DNA of 64,000 nt, taken from positions 124,001 through 188,000 of the forward strand of contig NZ_SNAA01000002.1 of the NCBI RefSeq assembly GCF_004358695.1. The letters are read 5' to 3'. Under the pieces are notes generated by a model, which did not search any database, was not told the DNA's origin, and saw only the letters and a list, made by a program, of their open reading frames with translations. Below are positions 1 to 8,815 of the stretch, in pieces; position 1 is the stretch's first letter; each line of letters opens with the position of its first letter. Position numbers and translations under genes: made by a program. Source of the stretch: Palleronia sediminis. Its GTDB lineage: Bacteria > Pseudomonadota > Alphaproteobacteria > Rhodobacterales > Rhodobacteraceae.

Positions 1-1199
1 GGCAGCTCAAACTCCAGCGCGAGACGCTTCTGGCCACCAATGCCCAGATCGAACGCCGCCGCCGCCTGTTCGATTCGGTCTTGTCCTCGGTCACGGCGGG
101 GCTTGTCGGACTCGATGCCGAGGGGCGCGTGACCTTCGTCAACCGCTCGGCCGAGCGGCTGCTGCAGCTTGACGAGGCGGCCGGGCAGGACACGCACCTG
201 ACCGTGGCCATCCCCGAATTTGGCCCGCTTTTCGAAAAGATCGCCCAGGGCCGCGACGAGACCGTTCAGGGCGAGGTCAAGGTGACGCGCGCGGGCCACC
301 TGGAAAGCCTGCTGGTGCGGGTCGCCACGCGGCGCGGCGAGAACGGCGCGCTCGAAGGCTATGTCGTGGCCTTCGACGATGTGACCGACCTCGTCGCGGC
401 ACAGAGGCTTGCCGCCTGGGGCGACGTGGCCCGGCGGATCGCGCACGAGATCAAGAACCCGCTGACGCCGATCCAGCTTTCGGCGGGGCGCATCACGCGC
501 AAGTTCGGCCCCGAGGTCTCGGACCCCGACAAGCTGGCTGAGCTGACCGACGTGATCGTGCGCCAGACCGAGGGTCTGCGCCGCATCGTCGACGAGTTCA
601 GCCGCTTTGCCCGCATGCCCGAGCCCGAGCGCTACCGCCACGATCTGGTCGAGACGCTGCGCGGCGCGGTGGTGCTGCAACGCGCGGGGCAGGAGGGCGT
701 GATCATCGACGCGGACCTGCCCGACACGCCGCAGATCGCCGAGTTCGACGAGACGATGATCGGCCAGGCGCTGACCAACCTCATCAAGAACGCGGGCGAG
801 GCGACCCAATCCCTGATCGAGGCGGGCGCCCACGAGGGCTACGCCCCGCAAATCCGCATCCGGCTCGAGACGCCCGCCCGCGACGCGGCGGCCATCGTCA
901 TCGAGGATAACGGCATCGGCCTGCCCGACGACCGTGCGCGCCTGTTCGAGCCCTATTTCACCACCCGCTCGGCCGGCACGGGGCTGGGCCTGCCCATCGT
1001 GCGCAAGATCATCGAGGAACATGGCGGCACGCTGACGCTGTCGGACGCCGATCCCTTTGCACCCGGCGCCCATCGCGGCGCCCGCGCCGAGATCCGCCTG
1101 CCACTTGTCCCCGATCCGCCCGCCACCGGCGCGGCCGGGCCCGATACCGACGCCACGCGCGACCCCGATCATCATTTCATGGAGGCACAGGGAAAATGA
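1..1199 (+). CDS. ntrY: Nitrogen regulation sensor histidine kinase NtrY (5' end outside window)
   Basis: This is the C-terminal part of a two-component sensor kinase; the reading frame is already open at base 3, so the start lies upstream. In order it shows a PAS domain beginning after the FDSVLSSVTAGLVGLD segment, a HisKA dimerisation helix with the phospho-acceptor motif AHEIKNPLTPIQ, and an HATPase_c domain with an N box (NLIKNAGEA), a G1 box (IEDNGIGLP) and a G2 box (GTGLGLPIV). NtrY normally has N-terminal membrane segments and a HAMP domain, which would be in the missing part. The stop overlaps the ntrX start in ATGA, so the pair is translationally coupled. The family senses nitrogen or redox status and phosphorylates NtrX. 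The identity as NtrY rather than NtrB rests on the NtrX partner. Confidence 0.93.
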   Translation, partial: QLKLQRETLLATNAQIERRRRLFDSVLSSVTAGLVGLDAEGRVTFVNRSAERLLQLDEAAGQDTHLTVAIPEFGPLFEKIAQGRDETVQGEVKVTRAGHLESLLVRVATRRGENGALEGYVVAFDDVTDLVAAQRLAAWGDVARRIAHEIKNPLTPIQLSAGRITRKFGPEVSDPDKLAELTDVIVRQTEGLRRIVDEFSRFARMPEPERYRHDLVETLRGAVVLQRAGQEGVIIDADLPDTPQIAEFDETMIGQALTNLIKNAGEATQSLIEAGAHEGYAPQIRIRLETPARDAAAIVIEDNGIGLPDDRARLFEPYFTTRSAGTGLGLPIVRKIIEEHGGTLTLSDADPFAPGAHRGARAEIRLPLVPDPPATGAAGPDTDATRDPDHHFMEAQGK

Positions 1200-2602
1200 G
1201 CGACATTCTGATCGTCGACGACGAGCGCGACATCCGCGAACTCATCGCGGATATCCTCGAGGAAGAAGGATATACCACGCGGCGGGCCTCCAATTCGTCG
1301 GAATGCATGGCCGAGATCGAGAAGGAGCCGCCCGCGCTCATGATCCTCGATATCTGGCTGAAAGACAGCGACATGGACGGGATCGACATTCTCAAGATCG
1401 CCAAGCGCGATTATCCGGGCGTCCCCGTCATCATCATCTCGGGCCATGGCACCATCGAGATCGCGGTCGCCGCGATCAAGCAGGGCGCCTATGACTATAT
1501 CGAAAAACCCTTCAACATCGACCAGTTGACCGTCGTGATCGGCCGCGCGATGGAAACCTCGCGGTTGCGTCGCGAGAATGTCGCCCTGCGCCGCCGCGAG
1601 GCCGAGCCGCCCGAGATGATCGGCAGCTCGCACGCCTTCAAGACGCTGAAATCGCAGCTCGACAAGGTGACGAAATCGAACGGGCGGGTTCTGCTGTCGG
1701 GGCCCGCGGGGTCGGGCAAGGAACTGGCCGCGCGCTATATCCACGCCAACTCGGGCCGGTCCGAACATCCTTTCGTCACCGTGGGATCGGCCAGCATCGA
1801 GCCCGACCGCATGGAAGAGGTGCTGTTCGGGCGCGAGACGCCCGAGCGCGAGATCGAGCCGGGATTGCTGGAACAGGCCGATGGCGGCATCCTCTATTTC
1901 GACGAGATCGCCGACATGCCGCTGGGCACGCAATCCAAGATCCTGCGCGTTCTGGTCGACCAGTCGTTTCAGCGCGTGGGCGGCACCGAAAAGGTCAAGG
2001 TCGATATCCGCGTCGTGTCATCGACCACGCGCGACCTGGCCCACGAGATTGCCGAGGGGCGGTTCCGCCAGGAGCTGTTCCACCGCCTCGCGGTCGTGCC
2101 GATCCCGGTGCCGGGGCTCGACGAGCGGTGCGAGGATATCCCCGAACTCGCCGATCATTTCCTCAGGGGCTACAACCGCACGCAAGGCCTGCCGCTGCGC
2201 GCGCTGGCTGACGACGCCACCGCGATGCTGCAGACGATGAGCTGGCCCGGCAATGTGCGACAGCTCAAGAACCTGATGGAGCGGGTGCTGATCCTGAGCG
2301 ACGGCAAGGGTCCGATCTGCGCCTCGGACCTGCCCGGCCCCGATGCGCCGGTCGAGCACGAAGGCCGCGCCGTGGCGCTTGGCGCGCTGGCGACACTGCC
2401 CCTGCGCGAGGCGCGCGAGCTGTTCGAGCGGGAGTATCTGCTGACCCAGATCAACCGCTTTGGCGGCAACATTTCGCGCACGGCGAATTTCGTGGGGATG
2501 GAGCGGAGCGCGCTGCACCGCAAGCTGAAGTCGCTGGGTGTCGTCACGGCGAACAAGCAGGGCAGCCGGGTCGCGTTTCTCGACGAACATGCCGCGGGGT
2601 GA
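1196..2602 (+). CDS. ntrX: Response regulator NtrX, AAA+ type
   Basis: A 468-residue partner of NtrY. An N-terminal receiver domain (DDERD acidic pocket, phospho-acceptor in MILDIWLKDSD, conserved Lys in YIEKPFN) is followed by an AAA+ domain with Walker A GPAGSGKE and Walker B GGILYFDEIADMP, then a Fis-type helix-turn-helix near residues 430-455 (NISRTANFVGMERSALHRK). The GAFTGA loop that contacts sigma-54 in NtrC is absent: LFG is followed by a short RETPEREIEP stretch and then directly by GLLEQADGG. Promoter activation through sigma-54 is therefore unlikely. The ATG overlaps the ntrY stop. In relatives trkA usually follows; here a Hint gene on the opposite strand does. Confidence 0.95.
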   Translation: MSDILIVDDERDIRELIADILEEEGYTTRRASNSSECMAEIEKEPPALMILDIWLKDSDMDGIDILKIAKRDYPGVPVIIISGHGTIEIAVAAIKQGAYDYIEKPFNIDQLTVVIGRAMETSRLRRENVALRRREAEPPEMIGSSHAFKTLKSQLDKVTKSNGRVLLSGPAGSGKELAARYIHANSGRSEHPFVTVGSASIEPDRMEEVLFGRETPEREIEPGLLEQADGGILYFDEIADMPLGTQSKILRVLVDQSFQRVGGTEKVKVDIRVVSSTTRDLAHEIAEGRFRQELFHRLAVVPIPVPGLDERCEDIPELADHFLRGYNRTQGLPLRALADDATAMLQTMSWPGNVRQLKNLMERVLILSDGKGPICASDLPGPDAPVEHEGRAVALGALATLPLREARELFEREYLLTQINRFGGNISRTANFVGMERSALHRKLKSLGVVTANKQGSRVAFLDEHAAG

Positions 2603-2623
2603 TCCCGCCCGCGGCGGCCGGTG

Positions 2624-3085
2624 TCAGGCCGTCGCGTCCTGCGACGCGCCCATCGCGACCTCGGCACCCTCGGCATAGACGATCTGGGGCGTGTCGAAGA
2701 CCAGCACGAAACTGCGCAGGCGCGCCACCGGCGTCTCGGAGATGAAATCCCCATCGACGAGGCGCCGCGCCGGGACGACCGCGGTGTCGGTGCCGAACAT
2801 GGCCCGCGCGCGCCAGTCGCGCAGCACCACGGGCTGATCGGCGGCGACGCGCAGCGGGTGTTCGGGCCGGTCATGGCCCAGAACGCTTGCCCGTATGGTC
2901 ACGACCTGCTGCGCGGTCCGTTCCACCACCGAAACGGCGCGGAGCCGGCGCAGCCCCTGCCGCGTCACGATGCGGTCGCCCGCCTCGAGGAACTCGACCG
3001 GGAGCATCCCGTCCGACGTCATCACGCGGGTACCGGCAACGAGGCCGGTCTGGGTGCGGGCACCGGTTTTCGCGATCTGGGTCAT
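2624..3085 (-). CDS. Small Hint-fold protein lacking the catalytic Cys and His
   Basis: A 153-residue protein that aligns by eye to the Hint domains encoded at 38.5-44.5 kb. The segment GLVAGTRVMTSDG with GDRIVTRQGLRRLRA matches CFTPGTRIATP with GDRIITRDAGIQEI in the intact copies, but the first residue of the fold is Gly14 instead of Cys. The block corresponding to SPNHRML reads AADQPVVL, so the His is lost, and the later DQH block reads DTPQ. Autoprocessing is therefore not expected. No signal peptide or membrane segment is visible. A good ribosome site (CAGGAG) precedes the ATG. It converges on ntrX with about 20 bases between. Function is unknown; it may be a binding or structural Hint derivative. 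Confidence 0.8.
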   Translation of the reverse strand: MTQIAKTGARTQTGLVAGTRVMTSDGMLPVEFLEAGDRIVTRQGLRRLRAVSVVERTAQQVVTIRASVLGHDRPEHPLRVAADQPVVLRDWRARAMFGTDTAVVPARRLVDGDFISETPVARLRSFVLVFDTPQIVYAEGAEVAMGASQDATA

Positions 3086-3271
3086 GGTCGGCTCCTGTCC
3101 GTGGCGTCGCGGCAGTTCTGACCCCCGATTGTGACGGGAATGGGCCGGCGCGGCGGCGAACTCGCGATTTGGCGCGGGGCAGGGCGGGGCCCATGTTTTT
3201 CCGCTCGCATCCGACAGGGGGCTTTGCTAGTCAGGCGCGAATTTCGGGGGTACGCCTCCGGGGCGGTTTCT

Positions 3272-3356
3272 GCGGGTGTGGCGGAACTGGTAGACGCACC
3301 AGATTTAGGTTCTGGCGCCGCAAGGCGTGGGGGTTCAAGTCCCTTCACCCGCACCA
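3272..3356 (+). tRNA. tRNA-Leu (anticodon UAG)
   Basis: An 85-base cloverleaf with acceptor arms GCGGGTG and CACCCGC, discriminator A and encoded CCA. The anticodon stem CCAGA/TCTGG encloses the loop TTTAGGT, which gives anticodon TAG. A long variable arm typical of class II tRNAs and a GTTCAAGTC T-loop are present. It ends only 23 bases before the trigger factor start. Confidence 0.97.
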
Positions 3357-3379
3357 AAGGACAAAGGGAAGCAAGGCAG

Positions 3380-4717
3380 ATGCAGGTCACCGAGACCCTG
3401 AACGAAGGACTGAAGCGGTCCTACCACATCACCGTGACGGCCGACGAGCTCGATGCCAAGGTCAACGAAAAGCTGGCCGAGGCGCAGCCGACCATCGAGA
3501 TGAAGGGTTTTCGCAAGGGCAAGGTCCCGATGTCGCTGCTGCGCAAGCAGTTCGGCGAGCGTCTGCTGGGCGAGGCCATGCAGGAGGCCGTCGATGGCGC
3601 CATGTCGTCGCATTTCCGCGAGACCGGCGACCGCCCGGCCATGCAGCCCGACGTCAAGATGGCCAACGAGAACTGGCAGAAGGGCGACGATGTCGAGGTG
3701 AACCTCTCTTACGAGGCGCTGCCCGAGATCCCCGAGTTCGACGCCTCGACTCTCGAGCTCGAGAGGCTCGTCGTCACCCCCGAGGACAGCGCGGTTGACG
3801 AGGCCCTGCAAAGCCTGGCCGACAATGCCAAGGCCTACGAGGCCAAGGACGGGGCGGCCGAGGATGGCGATCAGATCGTCATGGATTTCAAGGGTTCGGT
3901 CGATGGCGAGGAGTTCCAGGGCGGCGCCGCCGAGGATTATCCGCTGGTGCTTGGCTCGGGCAGCTTCATCCCCGGATTCGAAGAGCAGCTCGTGGGCAAG
4001 TCCGCCGGTGACGAAGTCGACGTGAAGGTCAGCTTTCCCGAGGATTACCAGGCCGCGAACCTGGCCGGCAAGGATGCCGTTTTCGCCTGCACCGTGAAAG
4101 AGGTGAAGGCCCCGCAGCCCGCCACGATCGACGACGAGCTGGCCAAGAAATACGGCGCCGACGATCTCGACGCGCTCAAGGGCCAGATCCGCGACCGCCT
4201 CGCGGCGGAATACGGACAGGCCGCCCGCGCCGTGCTCAAGCGGCAGCTTCTCGACAAGCTCGACGACATGGTGAAGTTCGAGCTGCCCCCCAGCCTCGTC
4301 GAGGCCGAGGCCAAGCAGATCGCGCACCAGCTCTACCACGAAGAGCATCCCGAGGATCACGGCCATGATCACGGCGAGATCGAACCGACCGACGAGCATA
4401 ACAGCCTCGCCGAGCGACGCGTCCGCCTCGGCCTCCTGCTGGCCGATATCGGCCGCCGCAACGAGGTGCAGGTCACGGATGCCGAGTTGACGCAGGCGGT
4501 GATGAACCAGGCGCGCCAGTATCCCGGCCAGGAGCGGCAGTTCTTCGAGTTCGTGCAGCAGAACGAGCAGATGCGCCAGCAGATCCAGGCGCCGATCTTC
4601 GAGGACAAGGTCGTCGATCACATCGTCGACCACGCAAACGTCACCGACAAGACCGTGAGCAAGGACGAGCTTCAGGCCGCTGTCGAGGCCATGGACGAGG
4701 ACGAGGCCGCGGCGTAA
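3380..4717 (+). CDS. tig: Trigger factor, ribosome-associated chaperone and peptidyl-prolyl isomerase
   Basis: A 445-residue protein, the usual length for the family. The N-terminal ribosome-binding domain carries the signature GFRKGKVP (residues about 42-49). An FKBP-type PPIase domain follows in the middle ([20 protein letters not shown] through [10 protein letters not shown]), then a helical C-terminal chaperone domain. A His/Asp/Glu-rich insertion ([11 protein letters not shown], about residues 325-335) lies in the C domain and could bind metal. The frame is open further upstream through tRNA-Leu, but that translation is a tRNA artefact; the ATG at 3380 follows a GGGAAG/AAGG ribosome site. 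The protein acts at the ribosome exit tunnel on nascent chains. Confidence 0.97.
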   Translation: MQVTETLNEGLKRSYHITVTADELDAKVNEKLAEAQPTIEMKGFRKGKVPMSLLRKQFGERLLGEAMQEAVDGAMSSHFRETGDRPAMQPDVKMANENWQKGDDVEVNLSYEALPEIPEFDASTLELERLVVTPEDSAVDEALQSLADNAKAYEAKDGAAEDGDQIVMDFKGSVDGEEFQGGAAEDYPLVLGSGSFIPGFEEQLVGKSAGDEVDVKVSFPEDYQAANLAGKDAVFACTVKEVKAPQPATIDDELAKKYGADDLDALKGQIRDRLAAEYGQAARAVLKRQLLDKLDDMVKFELPPSLVEAEAKQIAHQLYHEEHPEDHGHDHGEIEPTDEHNSLAERRVRLGLLLADIGRRNEVQVTDAELTQAVMNQARQYPGQERQFFEFVQQNEQMRQQIQAPIFEDKVVDHIVDHANVTDKTVSKDELQAAVEAMDEDEAAA

Positions 4718-4761
4718 GCTGAGGTCGGTTCGACTGCTCCGGCCGAGGCCGGGGTTCTGGC

Positions 4762-4792
4762 GGGGTCGCGTTGGGAGGCGCGGCCCCGTTTC
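4762..4792 (+). terminator. Probable intrinsic terminator after tig
   Basis: A nine-pair GC-rich stem (GGGGTCGCG with CGCGGCCCC, one G-U pair) and an eight-base loop, followed by a short GTTTC run. The T tract is weak, so termination may be partial. Confidence 0.5.
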
Positions 4793-4813
4793 CCGTTCGG
4801 GGTCTTGGCACGC

Positions 4814-5713
4814 TCAGTTCTCGGCCAACTGGCAATAGGCGCCCGCATCCTGCATCCGGCGGCACAGCGCGATGGCTTCGTCCCGCCCCTGGGTCGTGAC
4901 CTGCGCGGTCAGCCGTGCGCGCCGGCCGAACCCGGCCATCCGCGCCTCGACGATGGCGATCTCGCGCCCCTCGAGGATCGTCGGATATTCGCGCGCGACG
5001 CGTTTCACGAACATCTCGACCGTCTGTCGCCGCCGCCCGGCGGCGATGATGACGCCCCAGGCGGGTTTGGGCGGGGTGAACTCGGTCACGCGGCGCGTTC
5101 CGGCCTGCCGCGTGCAAGCGTCGAGAAAGGGCTCGTCGGGGGCGAGCGCAAAGTCGGTCGCCTCGGGGGGGTCATCGCGCCAGACCCGCGCGGAATGCCC
5201 GGTGATCGCGCGCACATAGGCGCGCGTCTCGCCCGGCAGGATGTGGTCGGGCGCGGCCAGGAACCGCTCGGCCCGAGCCTCGCCCGCGTTATAGGCGGTG
5301 GCGGCAAGACCCGGATTGCCGAATCGCGCGGTCAGCTCGGCAAGGTATTCGGCCGAGGCGAAAATCGCGCGCGCCGGGTTGAACGGATCGTCGAGCTGCC
5401 GCAGCGCGGCGGTCGCGGGCATGAACTGCGCGATTCCCTGCGCCCCCGCCCGGCTGACGGCGCCCGCGTCGAACAGGCTCTCGCGCCAGAGCAGCCGCGC
5501 GAAAAAGCCGGTGTCGATCCGGTGCGTTTCCGCCGCGGCCGCGATCAGGCGGCACGTATCCTCGGTATAGGTCGCAAGCCTGATGCAATGCGCCCCGTCG
5601 GCGGTGCAACGGGCATCGACCGGACGCGGCTGCGGGCGCGGCGCGTCCTGCGCCGGGGCGGGAGAGGTCAGGCCGGAAAGGGCAAGGGCGAGAACGAGGA
5701 TCTGTCGGCGCAT
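4814..5713 (-). CDS. Periplasmic lytic transglycosylase, SLT family
   Basis: A 299-residue protein. The N-terminal signal peptide (hydrophobic LVLALALSGL, cleavage near APAQ-DA) targets the periplasm. The SLT goose-lysozyme fold is recognised by the catalytic Glu in LLWRESLFD, the GAQGIAQFMPATA motif and AATAYNAGE. Such enzymes cleave the MurNAc-GlcNAc bond to give 1,6-anhydromuropeptides during wall remodelling. A C-terminal region of about 100 residues looks like a SPOR-type segment (AIVEARMAGFGRRARLTAQV). It converges on tig and is divergent from the Wzc-like gene, so a link to envelope polysaccharide export is possible but unproven. Confidence 0.85.
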   Translation of the reverse strand: MRRQILVLALALSGLTSPAPAQDAPRPQPRPVDARCTADGAHCIRLATYTEDTCRLIAAAAETHRIDTGFFARLLWRESLFDAGAVSRAGAQGIAQFMPATAALRQLDDPFNPARAIFASAEYLAELTARFGNPGLAATAYNAGEARAERFLAAPDHILPGETRAYVRAITGHSARVWRDDPPEATDFALAPDEPFLDACTRQAGTRRVTEFTPPKPAWGVIIAAGRRRQTVEMFVKRVAREYPTILEGREIAIVEARMAGFGRRARLTAQVTTQGRDEAIALCRRMQDAGAYCQLAEN

Positions 5714-5840
5714 GGTTCCGGCGAGGCAATCGGGACGGCCGGGCGGCTGATCCGCCCCGCCTGCTCGAACCTAGCGCACGGTAGCGATTCGTTAAGACGC
5801 CTGGGGCAGGCTGGTCGGGAACACCGGACCGGGGCGGAGA

Positions 5841-7814
5841 ATGCTGGACGACATGCGCGACGATACGGGGCCCGCGCGGGATACGCGGGCGGGGGGCGAT
5901 CCGCTCGCCATTCCGGGCGTGCTGCTGCGGGGGTGGTGGATCGCCGCGATCTTCGTGATCTGTGCGACGACGCTCGGGGCGTGGTACGCCTTCGGGGTGG
6001 CCGAGCCGAGCTATCGGGCGACGACAACGCTTGCCGTCGAGACGGCCGCGCCGCCCTTGCCGGATATCCAGTCGCCCAATGCCGGGCTGCCGCCCGAGGA
6101 TATCGCGCTCAACACCGAGATCGAGGTGCTGCGCTCGCGCGGGGTGCTGACGCGGCTCGCCGACCGCCCCGGCATCGCGGATCACCCCCGGTTTCCGGGC
6201 GGCACCGGCGACCGGGTCGAGGATCTGCGCCGCGCCATCGTCGCGAGGGTCAAGCGCGGCACGCGCACGATCGAGATCGGGGTCGTCACGGGCGACCCGG
6301 CCCTGTCGCGCGACATCGCGAACGGGCTCGCCGGGCTTTACGTCACGGCCGGGGTCGAACGCAAATCCGAGGCGATCGAGCAGGCCGTCGGCTGGCTTTC
6401 GGGCCGCGCGCAGAGCCTTGGCGCCGATCTGCTGGCGCGCGAGGCCCGACTGCGCGCGTTGCGCGAACGCGCCGATCTGGACGGTGCCGAGGGGATCGCC
6501 GCATCGGGCATCGAGCTGGAGCGCCTTTTGGCCCGCCTGCCCGAAATCCGGGCCGAGGCCGCGCGGCTCGAGGCGCGGCTCGCCGGGGCGCGCGACGCCG
6601 ACGCCGATCCGGTGCGGGTGGCCTCGATCCTCGGCGACGCATCGCTCGACCGGCTCGCCGCCGGGGTCGCGACGGGCGAGGGGCGGCTGCGCTTTGACCG
6701 GCGGCTGTCGCATGTGGCCACGGCCACCGCGACGGCGCTTGCCTCGCTGCGCGCGGACGAGGCCGCGCTGGCCGGCCGGATCGAGGACCTGCGCCGCCGG
6801 GCCGAGGCGCGCGCCGATACGCTCGACGCCATCGCGCAGCTCGAACGCGAAACCGAGGCCGTGCGCGTCCTGCATGACAGTTTCGTGCGCCGTCTCAAGG
6901 AAACTACGGTACAGCGCGGATTGCAGGCCCCCGATGCCTGGATACTGTCCGAGGCCGTCGACGGGCGCCGCATCGCCCCGCTGCGCGGCCGCATCACCGC
7001 GATGAGCGCGCTTTCCGGGCTCGTGCTCGCGGTCATCGCGATCCTCTTGCGCCACCGGATCTGGGGCGGCCTGCGCACCGCCCCCGAGCTCGAGCGCGAG
7101 ACCGGCCTGCCCGTGCTGGGCGCCATCCTGCGCGACCCCGCCGGCGGGCCGAGCGACGAGGGCCGGATCGGCCTTCGCCAGTTGCGCACCTCGCTCGTCA
7201 TGTCGCGTCTGCCGGTATCGGTCATCGCGCTGACCTCGCCAGGCCCCGACGGGACGCGCGCAGGGATGGCTGTCGGACTGGCCGATGCCTTTGCCGAGAC
7301 GGGGCGGCGGGTGCTGCTCCTGGCGGGTGACACCGGCCCCGAGGGGCTTCAGCCGCATCTCGATCTGCCTTGGGACGAGATCACGCTCGACCCCGGAGAG
7401 GCGACGCCCGCAAGACGCGCCCGCCGCGATCCGCGCCATTCCTTCGACGTGCTCGCCCTTCCGGCCGACGGGAATGGGGGGCAGTCCGGTGCAAATGGCT
7501 GGCATGGGTCTGATTCAGGCGCGATCTTCGACCGGCTGCGCGGGGCCTACGATACGGTCATCATCGATCTGCCACCGGTTCTGATCGCGGCGCAGACGCG
7601 CGCGCTGGCCAGTCATGCCGACGCGGTCCTGCTGTCGGTATCGGCCGGGGCGACGCCGCGGCGGCAGGTTCACGCCGCCATCCGTCAGTTCGGCCTTGTC
7701 GCGATGCCCCTGCGCGGGCTGGTCCTGACGGCGGCGGTGCCGGGGGGCACCGGCATTCGTGCCACGCTCGCCCGCCACGGGATCACGCGCGCCCCGGTGA
7801 TTTCGGCGGTGTGA
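5841..7814 (+). CDS. Wzc/GumC-like polysaccharide co-polymerase with degenerate kinase domain
   Basis: A 657-residue inner-membrane protein. A first membrane helix (residues about 32-52, WWIAAIFVICATTLGAWYAF) and a Wzz domain are followed by a long periplasmic coiled coil rich in Arg, Ala and Glu (about 180-345). A second helix follows (about 386-403), then a cytoplasmic P-loop-like domain resembling bacterial tyrosine kinases. The Walker A region reads SPGPDGTRAG (466-475) and lacks the Lys/Thr of a working P-loop. Walker A' is LLLAGD rather than a DxD-type motif, and only the Walker B-like VIIDLPPV is kept. There is no C-terminal tyrosine cluster. It probably sets polysaccharide chain length or assists export without kinase activity. 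No polymerase or Wza gene lies nearby. Confidence 0.8.
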   Translation: MLDDMRDDTGPARDTRAGGDPLAIPGVLLRGWWIAAIFVICATTLGAWYAFGVAEPSYRATTTLAVETAAPPLPDIQSPNAGLPPEDIALNTEIEVLRSRGVLTRLADRPGIADHPRFPGGTGDRVEDLRRAIVARVKRGTRTIEIGVVTGDPALSRDIANGLAGLYVTAGVERKSEAIEQAVGWLSGRAQSLGADLLAREARLRALRERADLDGAEGIAASGIELERLLARLPEIRAEAARLEARLAGARDADADPVRVASILGDASLDRLAAGVATGEGRLRFDRRLSHVATATATALASLRADEAALAGRIEDLRRRAEARADTLDAIAQLERETEAVRVLHDSFVRRLKETTVQRGLQAPDAWILSEAVDGRRIAPLRGRITAMSALSGLVLAVIAILLRHRIWGGLRTAPELERETGLPVLGAILRDPAGGPSDEGRIGLRQLRTSLVMSRLPVSVIALTSPGPDGTRAGMAVGLADAFAETGRRVLLLAGDTGPEGLQPHLDLPWDEITLDPGEATPARRARRDPRHSFDVLALPADGNGGQSGANGWHGSDSGAIFDRLRGAYDTVIIDLPPVLIAAQTRALASHADAVLLSVSAGATPRRQVHAAIRQFGLVAMPLRGLVLTAAVPGGTGIRATLARHGITRAPVISAV

Positions 7815-7852
7815 GCCCCGTCGCCACACGACGCCGCAGCGGCTGAAACGAA

Positions 7853-7878
7853 AAAGGGCGCCCGTGGGGGCGCCCTTT
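7853..7878 (-). terminator. Bidirectional intrinsic terminator between the Wzc-like gene and rplI
   Basis: A perfect stem AAAGGGCGCCC / GGGCGCCCTTT with loop GTGG. Read on the minus strand it is followed by a five-T run and ends the rpsF-rpsR-rplI operon. Read on the plus strand it ends with TTTCG and can serve the Wzc-like gene. Confidence 0.85.
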
Positions 7879-7903
7879 CGCAATAGCGTTTGCATTCCGC
7901 GGA

Positions 7904-8548
7904 TCAGTCTTCGTCGATCTCGGATTTCTCGCGCACGGCCGGCTGGGCGGTCCGCTGCTCGACTTCGCTTTCGTCCTCGTCGAGCTGGGCTGCGCCCAGA
8001 TCGTCGAACAGGTTCTGCACCTCGAACTCGGCCGCGGCCTCTTCCTCGGCGGCAAGCTCCTGCACCGATTTGCCCTGGCGCTGCAACTCGGCCTCTTCGG
8101 GGCTGCGGGCGACGTTCAGCTCGATGCTGACCTCGACCTCGGGGTGCAGGGTGACGGTCGCGCCGTGGATGCCCAGCTCCTTGATCGGGGCCTTGAGCGC
8201 CACGCTGCGGCGGTCGATCTCGAACCCGTCGGCCTGGGCGGCCTCGGCCACGTCGCGGGTCGACACCGACCCGTAAAGCGCGCCGCCGTCCGAGGCCGCG
8301 CGGATCACGACGAATTGCTGCCCGTCGAGACGTTCGGCCAGGGCCGAGGCGTCGCGCTTGGTCTCTTCGTTGCGGGCCTCGAGCTGGGCCTTCTGCTGCT
8401 CGAAGGCGTCGACATTCGCCTTGGACGCCCAAAGCGCCTTTTTCTGCGGCAGCAGGTAGTTGCGCGCGTAACCTTCCTTGACGGTCACGACCTCGCCCAT
8501 GTTGCCGAGCTTTGCGACGCGTTCCAGCAGGATAACGTTCATTGCCAT
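7904..8548 (-). CDS. rplI: 50S ribosomal protein bL9 with extended acidic tail
   Basis: Large-subunit protein bL9. The N-terminal rRNA-binding domain ([30 protein letters not shown]) and central helix (residues about 45-80) are followed by the C-terminal domain ([22 protein letters not shown]). The protein has 214 residues against about 150 in E. coli. The extra part is an acidic tail of some 60 residues with many Glu and Asp, ending EKSEIDED. It is the last gene of the rpsF-rpsR-rplI operon, 13 bases after rpsR. Two Met codons (MAM) lie at the start; either could be used. Confidence 0.97.
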   Translation of the reverse strand: MAMNVILLERVAKLGNMGEVVTVKEGYARNYLLPQKKALWASKANVDAFEQQKAQLEARNEETKRDASALAERLDGQQFVVIRAASDGGALYGSVSTRDVAEAAQADGFEIDRRSVALKAPIKELGIHGATVTLHPEVEVSIELNVARSPEEAELQRQGKSVQELAAEEEAAAEFEVQNLFDDLGAAQLDEDESEVEQRTAQPAVREKSEIDED

Positions 8549-8561
8549 GGTGCTGTCTCCC

Positions 8562-8789
8562 TTACTTCACGGCGTAGGGAAGAAGCGCCAGGAAACGGGC
8601 GCGCTTGATCGCCCGCGCCAGCTCGCGCTGCTTCTTGGAGGACACCGCGGTGATGCGGCTCGGCACGATCTTGCCACGCTCGGAAACATAGCGCTGCAGC
8701 AGGCGGATATCCTTGTAATCGATCTTGGGCGCATTGTCGCCCGAAAAGGGGCAGACCTTGCGACGGCGGAAAAACGGTTTGGCGGCCAT
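8562..8789 (-). CDS. rpsR: 30S ribosomal protein bS18
   Basis: A 75-residue small-subunit protein with the family motifs [12 protein letters not shown] and the basic stretch [22 protein letters not shown]. It forms a heterodimer with bS6 on the platform of the 30S subunit. It lies between rpsF (26 bases upstream) and rplI, the common bacterial order. A Cys is kept in the KVCPFSG motif. Confidence 0.98.
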   Translation of the reverse strand: MAAKPFFRRRKVCPFSGDNAPKIDYKDIRLLQRYVSERGKIVPSRITAVSSKKQRELARAIKRARFLALLPYAVK

Positions 8790-8815
8790 GTGTGTACTCA
8801 GCTCCTGTCTGGTCT

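Noticed and set aside
3131-3379. An N-terminal extension of trigger factor reading [15 protein letters not shown]
   Set aside because: It is the translation of the tRNA-Leu(UAG) gene; the real start at 3380 has a ribosome site and the family N-terminus.
5289-7505. A 738-residue minus-strand open frame opposite the Wzc-like gene
   Set aside because: It is a GC-driven shadow; low-complexity Arg/Gly/Pro composition and overlap with two supported genes.
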